Part shown: one piece after another, positions 57,984 through 64,000 of the stretch | How the letters are laid out: every line of letters begins with the position of its first letter | Position numbering within the stretch: the first letter of the stretch is position 1 | Source of the DNA: an uncultured Candidatus Melainabacteria bacterium | GTDB taxonomy: Bacteria; Cyanobacteriota; Vampirovibrionia; Gastranaerophilales; Gastranaerophilaceae | DNA length: 64,000 nt | Assembly: GCA_947525005.1 (NCBI GenBank) | Contig: CANNUY010000001.1 | Location: 186,001-250,000 of the forward strand | Direction of reading: 5' to 3' | Notes under the pieces: generated by a model | Databases searched by the model: none | What the model was told of the DNA's origin: nothing | What the model saw: only the letters and a program-made list of their open reading frames with translations | Program-made: the position numbers and the translations under genes

Positions 57984-58640
57984 TTGAATCAAAAAACATT
58001 GTTTGATGTAATTTCACCAATTATGGTAGGACCTTCAAGTTCACATACAGCAGGTGCTATTAGACTTGGATTAATGGCGAAAAATATTTATTCAAAACCT
58101 GTTAAAAAAGTTTTGTTTAGACTATACAATTCATTTGCCCAAACAGGTAAAGGTCACGGAACGCAAAAAGGACTTTTAGCAGGAATTTTAGGGTATAAAG
58201 TTTATGATAATAGAATCAAGCATATTTTTGAGATAACAAAAGATATTGATTATAAGTATGAGTATGCAAACGATATCAGCAGACACCCTAATTCTGTTGA
58301 TATTGAGATAAATGATGAGATGTATATATCTGGCGACTCTGTTGGTGCAGGTGAGATTAAAATAACCTCAATTAATGGGTTTTCTGTTGGTATTTCAGGA
58401 AATTATCATACGATTTTGCTTATTTATAAAGATAAACCTGGTATGATTTCAACTGTTAGTAATATTATCCAAGCGAGGAATATAAATATTGCATCACTTC
58501 ATTGTGATAGAAACGAAAAAGGTGGAAAAGCATCTATGTATATTGCATTGGATACTAATGCAGATGACGATATTGTGAAAGAAATTGAACAAATTTCTGA
58601 TGTAGATTATGTAACTTGTATAAGAAAGATTGAGCAATAA
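57984..58640 (+). CDS. sdaAB: L-serine dehydratase, iron-sulfur type, beta subunit
   Basis: This 218-aa subunit, with the alpha subunit, deaminates L-serine to pyruvate and ammonia using an oxygen-labile 4Fe-4S cluster. It has FDVISPIMVGPSSSHTAGA at the start and an ACT domain from about residue 145 (LLIYKDKPGMISTVSNII). The start codon is TTG at 57984 with AGAGG 9 nt upstream; no ATG fits the conserved N-terminus. It overlaps sdaAA by 1 nt (TAATG), so the subunits are made in equal amounts. Confidence 0.94.
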   Translation: MNQKTLFDVISPIMVGPSSSHTAGAIRLGLMAKNIYSKPVKKVLFRLYNSFAQTGKGHGTQKGLLAGILGYKVYDNRIKHIFEITKDIDYKYEYANDISRHPNSVDIEINDEMYISGDSVGAGEIKITSINGFSVGISGNYHTILLIYKDKPGMISTVSNIIQARNINIASLHCDRNEKGGKASMYIALDTNADDDIVKEIEQISDVDYVTCIRKIEQ

Positions 58641-59515
58641 TGGGAATATCAACATTCAAAGAGCTTAAAGAGGCTTGTGTTAATGAGAACAAAACAATAT
58701 GGGAATTAACTCTAGAAGAAGATTCTAAAGTTTCTGATATGAAGATAGAAGATATTAGAGAAAATGTATTTCATCATATTGAGGTAATGCGAGAAACCAT
58801 AAAAACAGGCATGGGTTCAACGGAAAAATCTATCAGTAACTGGTGTGGTGATGATTGCGTTAAGTTGATTGATAGATATAAAAAACGAAATGCTTTGTTT
58901 GGTAAACTTTTTGAAAAAATTATTACATATTCTTTAGCAACATCAGAAGAAAACTTGAGAATGGGCAGAATTGTAGCTTGTCCAACGGCAGGGTCTTGTG
59001 GGATTGTTCCAGCTGTATTAGTAGCTTATGCAGAAGAATATAATGTTAGCAAGGAAGAACAAATTAATTTTTTAATAACGGCAGGAAAGATAGGGAGCAT
59101 TATTTCTAACAAGGTTCAACTAGCAGGCGCAGTCGCAGGTTGTCAAGCAGAATGTGGTGTTGCTTCAGCGATGTGTGCAGGTGGTTTGGCTCAAACTATG
59201 GGTGGTGATATTGATGAAATATTGAATGCAGTTGCCCTTGCTATGAAAAACTTATTGGGGCTTAGTTGTGACCCTGTTTGTGGACTTGTTGAAGTTCCTT
59301 GTATTAAAAGAAACCCTATTTTATCAATACACGCTGTTACATCTTGTGAGTTGGCACTTGCTGGTATAGAGAGTAAAATTCCTGTTGATGAAGTTATTGA
59401 TGCGATGAGGCAAACAGGTCAATTAATGTCACCTATGTTGAAGGAAAGCTCACAAGCAGGATTAGCGACTACAAAGACTGCATTAGAGTTGAAATCAAAG
59501 ATTTTCCCTGATTAG
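58640..59515 (+). CDS. sdaAA: L-serine dehydratase, iron-sulfur type, alpha subunit
   Basis: This 291-aa subunit carries the cluster-binding Cys residues, seen in VACPTAGSCGIVPAVL near 115 and LLGLSCDPVCGLVEVPC near 205. MGSTEKSISNWCGDD and AGAVAGCQAECGVASAM are also family-typical. It ends with TTKTALELKSKIF. The 1-nt overlap with sdaAB makes one coupled unit. The Fe-S form of the enzyme fits an anaerobic cell that uses serine for pyruvate. Confidence 0.95.
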   Translation: MGISTFKELKEACVNENKTIWELTLEEDSKVSDMKIEDIRENVFHHIEVMRETIKTGMGSTEKSISNWCGDDCVKLIDRYKKRNALFGKLFEKIITYSLATSEENLRMGRIVACPTAGSCGIVPAVLVAYAEEYNVSKEEQINFLITAGKIGSIISNKVQLAGAVAGCQAECGVASAMCAGGLAQTMGGDIDEILNAVALAMKNLLGLSCDPVCGLVEVPCIKRNPILSIHAVTSCELALAGIESKIPVDEVIDAMRQTGQLMSPMLKESSQAGLATTKTALELKSKIFPD

Positions 59516-59554
59516 AAAATTATTAAAATTTTAAACCAACTCAGGATAACCTGC

Positions 59555-59590
59555 TTGAAATATTACCCTTTTTCAGTTAATTTATTGTTA
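59555..59590 (+). promoter_or_regulatory. recN promoter (leaderless start)
   Basis: TTGAAA (59555-59560), a 17-nt spacer, TAATTT (59578-59583) and 6 nt to the ATG at 59590. No Shine-Dalgarno sequence is present and no LexA-type palindrome is obvious. Confidence 0.5.
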
Positions 59591-61239
59591 TGATTAAGTC
59601 GATTTCTGTTAAAAACTACATACTTATAGATGAGTTAGAAGTTGAGTTTGATTCAGCCCTAAACGTAATCACTGGTGAAACAGGTGCAGGTAAAAGTATT
59701 CTTATAAATGCAATCGATATTGTACTTGGTGGTAAAGCCTCTAAAGATGTGATTAAAACAGGTTCAGACAAAGCTACGATAGAAATTTGTGTGGATTTAA
59801 TCAACAAAAACGCACTTGAATTGTTAAAAATAAACGAAATTGATGTTGATAATAATGAAGTTGTTATTTCTCGTGAAATTACAAATTCATCATCAAAATA
59901 TAGAATAAATGGTGTGCTTGTAAACCAAAACCTTATAAAAGAGCTTAGAAACTATATTGTTGATATTCATTCTCAACATCAGTCTTATACATTCTTACAA
60001 CCTAAATATCATATAAAACTTCTTGATTCTTATGCGAAGAATACTTGTGGTGATATGCTTGATGAGTATTCTATAAAATATAAAGAATATCAGGATTTGA
60101 AATCAAAATTAACAAAGCTTCAAACCCAAAACCAAGCAACTGATTCTCAAATAGAGTTTTTAAAATTCCAAATAGATGAAATCGAAAACGCAGGGATTGA
60201 AGATGTTGAAGAAGATGAAAAACTCAATAAAGAGCTTGCTGTATTAGAAAATGCTGAAAAACTTAAAGAGCTTACAGGTGGCTCTTATTGGTCACTTTCT
60301 AACGATGACAATTCAATTATAAATGCACTTTCTCAAATAAAAATGAATATTTCAAAAGCAGTTTCTCTTGATGAAAATTTAAGCGAGATTGAAACCAATT
60401 TTGTGGAATCATACGAGCTTTTAAAAGAGGTTAGTGCTAATTTGAGAGATTATTCTCAGGGAATGAATAATGACACAGAAAGATTGAATGAAATCCAAGA
60501 AAGATTGTTTTTGTTAGATAAACTGAAACGTAAGTATGGTGGCTCTTTAGAAGAAGTTCTAAACACATTTACAAAATTGAGTGAAGAATATTCAAGCATT
60601 GAAAATTCAACTGTAGAAATCGAAAAAACAGAACAAGAAATAGTACAACTAGAATATGATTTAACGAAACTTGCAAAAACGATATCAGAACAAAGAAAGA
60701 ATTATGCTCAAGTTTTATCAGCGTTAATCGTTGAAACCCTTACTAAACTTGAACTTCCAAAATGTAGATTTGAAATAAAAGTAGAAGAAACTTCACTTTG
60801 TGAAAAGGGGATTGATGATGTTGAATTTTTGATATCAACAAACGTATCAGAACCACTTAGACCTATGGCAAAAGTTGCTTCAGGTGGTGAAATTTCTAGG
60901 GTTATGCTTGCATTAAAATCTATTTTTGCTCAACAAGATGATATTGATACAGTTATATTCGATGAAATCGACACAGGTATTTCAGGTAAGACTTCTCAAT
61001 CCGTTGCTGATGAGATAACAGAGCTTTCAAAATATAGACAAATTATTATGATTACTCACCAAGCTATTTTAGCTGCAAAAGCAAGTAGACATTTTTACGT
61101 TAAGAAGGTTCAAGGCGATAGTACAAAAGTTGGTATATATCAACTTTCTGAAAAAGATAAACTTAATGCGTTGGCTGAGCTTGCTGGTGGTGAAATTACT
61201 GATGAGTCATTGAATTTTGCAAAAACTCTTATCGGTTAA
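59590..61239 (+). CDS. recN: DNA repair protein RecN
   Basis: This 549-aa SMC-like ATPase acts in double-strand break repair. IKSISVKNYILIDELEVEF and Walker A GETGAGKSILINAID are at the start, a long coiled coil (about 150-400) lies in the middle, and the C-terminal half-ATPase has VASGGEISRVMLALKS and DTVIFDEIDTGISGKTS. The chain is full length. It follows sdaAA by 74 nt but has its own promoter. The gene is usually SOS-induced, yet no operator is visible to me. Confidence 0.95.
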   Translation: MIKSISVKNYILIDELEVEFDSALNVITGETGAGKSILINAIDIVLGGKASKDVIKTGSDKATIEICVDLINKNALELLKINEIDVDNNEVVISREITNSSSKYRINGVLVNQNLIKELRNYIVDIHSQHQSYTFLQPKYHIKLLDSYAKNTCGDMLDEYSIKYKEYQDLKSKLTKLQTQNQATDSQIEFLKFQIDEIENAGIEDVEEDEKLNKELAVLENAEKLKELTGGSYWSLSNDDNSIINALSQIKMNISKAVSLDENLSEIETNFVESYELLKEVSANLRDYSQGMNNDTERLNEIQERLFLLDKLKRKYGGSLEEVLNTFTKLSEEYSSIENSTVEIEKTEQEIVQLEYDLTKLAKTISEQRKNYAQVLSALIVETLTKLELPKCRFEIKVEETSLCEKGIDDVEFLISTNVSEPLRPMAKVASGGEISRVMLALKSIFAQQDDIDTVIFDEIDTGISGKTSQSVADEITELSKYRQIIMITHQAILAAKASRHFYVKKVQGDSTKVGIYQLSEKDKLNALAELAGGEITDESLNFAKTLIG

Positions 61240-61461
61240 TTTGGTTACTTGAAATTGTTGGCTATATAATTTGCATTAAAATAATATAGATTATGGCTTA
61301 TTGTTGAAATTCTAATTTATTTTTCTATCAAAAGTATAATTTTCTACAACCAAAGTATAAAATTTTGTAAATTGGATTAAAGTTTTTCAAATTTGTGCCG
61401 TTAGTTGAAACATACAAAGATAAGACACAAAAAAATAAACTAATTTAGAAGGTATACAACT

Positions 61462-62820
61462 ATGACAAACGAAGAAAAAGGAGCATCTCTATTTGGACGT
61501 TCAATAGATTTAGTAGAAGGTGATCCATTAGAAGAGATTTTTGCGCTTAACTTAGGTGATTTTATATCAGAAAACCTTATCTCAGAAGATTTAGCAAAGA
61601 AAATAGGTAGCAGTAACAAAAATAAAGTTGCTAGATTAAAGAACCAATTATCAGAGCTTGTGTCTGTATATTCAATGAATAATACACTTTCTGTAATTGG
61701 GTTCAATTCAAAAGATGATTATATTATATATAACTCAATCGCAAAAACCATGACACAGATTGTAGAAAACGATGCTTGTCATATCTTCTTAACAAAAGAA
61801 TTCGCTTGTGGACTTGATGGTTTAGAAAAAGATATAGTGCTTGCAGGTACTTCTATTGATTCAAAAGAGAACTTGTTGGTTAAAAATATCGGGTTTAATT
61901 TTGATGATGATGAACCAATGGTTCAAGCATTTAAGAATGTTCAAACTCTTGTAATCTCTCCTGATAAAATGGATTGTGTTACTAAATTTTCTGAATTAAA
62001 TGAAGACAAGGTGAAGCAATATGTAGTAATTCCAATGCATAACAACGCAAACGTAGTAGGTGTATTTGTTCTTGAAAGTTATTCAGAAAAACCTATAAAA
62101 AAAGATTATGTTTCTGTAGTTGAAGCTATGTCAAAATTATTTGGTACATCAATTTCTTTACAAAGAACAATAAACACAGTTAATGAGTTGTTGGGACAAG
62201 ATGATGCTGATATGACTGAATTACAACACATGAGAGCAGAATTAACAGCTTTGATTGGTGATTTAGGTGACAACCAAGAAAACTTTATCAAGACATTGGC
62301 TAAAGTTGTTGATATTAAGGGTCAATATAGTGTTGCTCACTCACAAAATACAGCTGATTTAGCTCGTGAACTTGCTTCAGAATTGAAGTTGAACGAAAAA
62401 ACAAAAGACCTTATTTATTACGCTGGTTTGTTGCAAAACATCGGTAAAATCACATTACCAGAAGAATTGTTTGCAAATAAAGGTAAATTATCTCAAGAGG
62501 ATTGGGATAAACTTAAAAACTATGCAAATATTGGTGTAAATATCTTGATGAAGATTAACTTCTTGTCAGAAGTTGTACCATATATTTGTTATCATAAAGA
62601 GCGTTATGACGGTTCAGGTGAGCCAGAAGGTTTAAAAAGAATGTCTATTCCTTTGGGTTCAAGAATTATCGCTGTAGCTGATGCTTATTCTGCGATGACT
62701 TCTGATAGAGCACACAGAAAAGCTATGACAAAACAACAAGCATTGGCGGTTATTAATCAAGAATCAGGTATCAAATGGGATCCGATTGTAGTTGATGCGT
62801 TGTATAAAGTGCTTGGCTAA
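61462..62820 (+). CDS. GAF plus degenerate HD-GYP-like protein
   Basis: This 452-aa protein has a helical N-terminus, a GAF-like sensor domain (about 75-235) and an HD-GYP-type domain (about 280-452). The HD-GYP frame is clear (HSQNTADLARELASELKL; ANKGKLSQEDWDKLKNY; RIIAVADAYSAMTS), but the metal ligands are not kept: HD is Q325-N326, the next His is Y354, the HHE is HKE (378-380), and GYP is GEP (386-388). H293 remains. It is therefore probably not a c-di-GMP phosphodiesterase; a ligand-binding or signalling role is possible. AAGG precedes the ATG. A strong terminator follows. Confidence 0.8.
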   Translation: MTNEEKGASLFGRSIDLVEGDPLEEIFALNLGDFISENLISEDLAKKIGSSNKNKVARLKNQLSELVSVYSMNNTLSVIGFNSKDDYIIYNSIAKTMTQIVENDACHIFLTKEFACGLDGLEKDIVLAGTSIDSKENLLVKNIGFNFDDDEPMVQAFKNVQTLVISPDKMDCVTKFSELNEDKVKQYVVIPMHNNANVVGVFVLESYSEKPIKKDYVSVVEAMSKLFGTSISLQRTINTVNELLGQDDADMTELQHMRAELTALIGDLGDNQENFIKTLAKVVDIKGQYSVAHSQNTADLARELASELKLNEKTKDLIYYAGLLQNIGKITLPEELFANKGKLSQEDWDKLKNYANIGVNILMKINFLSEVVPYICYHKERYDGSGEPEGLKRMSIPLGSRIIAVADAYSAMTSDRAHRKAMTKQQALAVINQESGIKWDPIVVDALYKVLG

Positions 62821-62844
62821 GTTTGAAAATGATTTGATAATAAC

Positions 62845-62878
62845 AAGGGCGGGTTCGACAAAGTCGAACCCGCCCTTT
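62845..62878 (+). terminator. Terminator of the HD-GYP-like gene
   Basis: A 15-bp perfect stem AAGGGCGGGTTCGAC / GTCGAACCCGCCCTT with an AAA loop. Only TTGC then AGTTTTT follow, so the T-run is imperfect but the stem is very strong. Confidence 0.85.
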
Positions 62879-62888
62879 GCAGTTTTTA

Positions 62889-63085
62889 TGTACGCAGGGA
62901 TTCCGAAACGAGTTCGGAATGACTGTTATTATTTAGTTTTAGTCACCCTGAACTTGCGAATTTACGGACGGACGACACGAAGTTAGTCCGGATAGCGAAC
63001 AGATTGAACCGACTGTGACAACGTCACAAAAGGTGAAATTCTGTGAGCGTGGAGTAAATTCAAGACAGTTTCAGGGTCCTTATAA
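62889..63085. repeat. Mosaic intergenic repeat element 13
   Basis: ACGCAGGGATTCCGAAACGAGTTCGGAATGAC opens it (written in parts: GGGATTCCGAA and TTCGGAATGAC). The 94 nt at 62972-63065 match 26557-26650 in inverse orientation with 90 of 94 identical. The CTCTC...GGCAGAG hairpin that follows this block in element 5 is absent, and GTCCGTC stands in its place. Confidence 0.88.
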
Positions 63086-63093
63086 ACATTTAC

Positions 63094-63402
63094 CTAAATT
63101 CTTGCTAGCAAGAATTTAGTATCTTTTACTGCCAAGACTTTGTGGTTGTCATCTTTTTTGAACATTAAAACGTCACCATCTTTTACTTCAAATTTTTCTG
63201 CTTCAAAATGGAACTCTGCTTTGCCCTCAAATACATATACAAAAGCATCTCTATCTGATACGTGCCAATCTAGTATTTCATCTTTTTTTAGTGCCACTGT
63301 CACAAGCAAAGCACCGTCATTTTCTAATAATATATTTTTTTCTAGCTTTTTACCATTTTCTAAGTCTACTAAATCTTTTAATTTTAAAACATTGTAAAAC
63401 AT
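63094..63402 (-). CDS. Small cupin-domain protein
   Basis: This 102-aa protein is a single cupin barrel. The two cupin motifs are degenerate: WHVSDRDAFVYVFEGKAEF and FEVKDGDVLMFKKDDNHKV keep one His each but lack the full metal set. It starts with AGGAGG before the ATG. Such mini-cupins bind small ligands or act as enzymes or sensors; no substrate can be given. It is divergent from the M16 peptidase gene. Confidence 0.75.
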   Translation of the reverse strand: MFYNVLKLKDLVDLENGKKLEKNILLENDGALLVTVALKKDEILDWHVSDRDAFVYVFEGKAEFHFEAEKFEVKDGDVLMFKKDDNHKVLAVKDTKFLLARI

Positions 63403-63566
63403 AAGTTCCTCCTTTTTTTAAAATACTAATGAATTTTTATGAAAACAGAAATTCCCCAACTGAATATTTATCTGATTAACAGAATAACAAATGCTTGAAT
63501 TTGTGCTACAATATAAAAAATGATTTAAAAAGAGATTATAACCAATTCGCAGATGAAAGGAAGATT

Positions 63567-64000
63567 ATGAGCTTATCAAAGACAACCGTTAAATATCCGT
63601 TTTTATCAAAAGATGTTGAGATATATGAAAGAGAAAACGGGCATAAAATAGTTCTTGCACACAAAGAAGGTGGATTGGTAAATATTAGTACTTGGGTGCG
63701 CACAGGTTCAATAAATGAAAATGACAAAAATAATGGTATTTCACATTTTCTTGAACACTTGATGTTTAAGGGTACTCACAAACACCCTGCAGGTGAGTTT
63801 GATAGGGTTTTAGAAGCAAAAGGTGCGATTGTAAATGCGGCTACTTGGAAAGATTATACATATTATTATGTTACTTTACCAAAAGGTGAAAATGATGAAG
63901 ATTTTAATTTGGCATTAGAATTACATGCTGATATGATGATTGACCCAGTTTTACCTTATGATGAGATTGGCGCACCGTTTGATGTGAATGATAAAAATGT
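63567..64000 (+). CDS. M16-family zinc metallopeptidase (partial, 5' end)
   Basis: The gene starts at ATG 63567 after GAAAGGAAG and runs off the window after about 144 codons. The product begins MSLSKTTVKYPFLSKDVEIY and has STWVRTGSINENDKNNGISH followed by the inverted zinc motif HFLEH (residues 60-64), GTHKHPAGEFDRVLEAKGAIVNA and YVTLPKGENDEDF. This is the processing-peptidase-like M16B family. The catalytic set seems intact in the visible part. Full length and partner subunits are unknown because the gene is cut. Confidence 0.9.
   Translation, partial: MSLSKTTVKYPFLSKDVEIYERENGHKIVLAHKEGGLVNISTWVRTGSINENDKNNGISHFLEHLMFKGTHKHPAGEFDRVLEAKGAIVNAATWKDYTYYYVTLPKGENDEDFNLALELHADMMIDPVLPYDEIGAPFDVNDKN

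Noticed and set aside
62792..62986. 64-aa open frame
   Set aside because: It covers the end of the HD-GYP-like gene, the terminator and part of repeat element 13.

Overview
The window reads as one contiguous piece of a compact, A+T-rich Gram-negative-type chromosome. kdsA (Kdo synthesis) and a ZIP transporter imply an outer membrane. luxS, flavodiiron protein, pyruvate-formate-lyase activase and oxygen-labile serine dehydratase imply an anaerobic lifestyle. The mix of housekeeping genes with paired orphan proteins (N-termini such as MGMAASQARYLAL or NISFKAT, EF-hand-like preproteins) and the dense intergenic repeats resemble gut Melainabacteria (Candidatus Gastranaerophilales). That placement is my recollection of family patterns, not a search result.

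Layout. 1-9.6 kb: zinc transporter zupT, rpsU, a YkgJ-type cysteine-cluster protein, an ileS operon ending in two glycosyltransferases, a dicarboxylate/amino-acid symporter, and the divergent dciA-like/nrnA pair. 9.6-19.8 kb: yihY, deoC, mgtE, ychF, the luxS-mtnN pair and a large coiled-coil-ended protein. 20-27.9 kb: orphan secreted proteins, a sugar-binding protein, two tiny overlooked ORFs (27 and 57 aa), rdgB, dCMP deaminase with a FliJ-like protein, and an AMIN-domain membrane protein. 28-43.1 kb: a dehydrogenase plus MFS pair, pflA, orphans, ssb with a four-carbon acid-sugar kinase and a PdxA-like dehydrogenase, an EF-hand-like protein, glmU with a GlcF-like protein, and an alpha-glucan phosphorylase homologue. 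43.3-46.3 kb: a DUF262/DUF1524 nuclease beside tRNA-Val and a tRNA 3'-end remnant, the most island-like segment. 46.4-64 kb: paired orphans, flavodiiron protein, tyrS, speB, a kdsA-MBL-pheS-rpoZ-like-punA cluster, a histidine-kinase-like gene overlapping an ABC ATPase, sdaAB-sdaAA, recN, an HD-GYP-like protein, a cupin and the start of an M16 peptidase.

Three themes cross the window. First, thirteen intergenic stretches hold mosaic repeat elements with conserved ends and exchangeable palindromic cores; one core hairpin carries a compensatory base pair change. Second, at least eight genes have no Shine-Dalgarno sequence and a -10 hexamer that ends about 6-9 nt before the start codon, which suggests leaderless transcripts. 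Third, several recognisable enzymes have lost a defining residue: the phosphorylase lacks its PLP lysine, the kinase its histidine, the HD-GYP protein its HD pair, and IleRS the last residue of HIGH.
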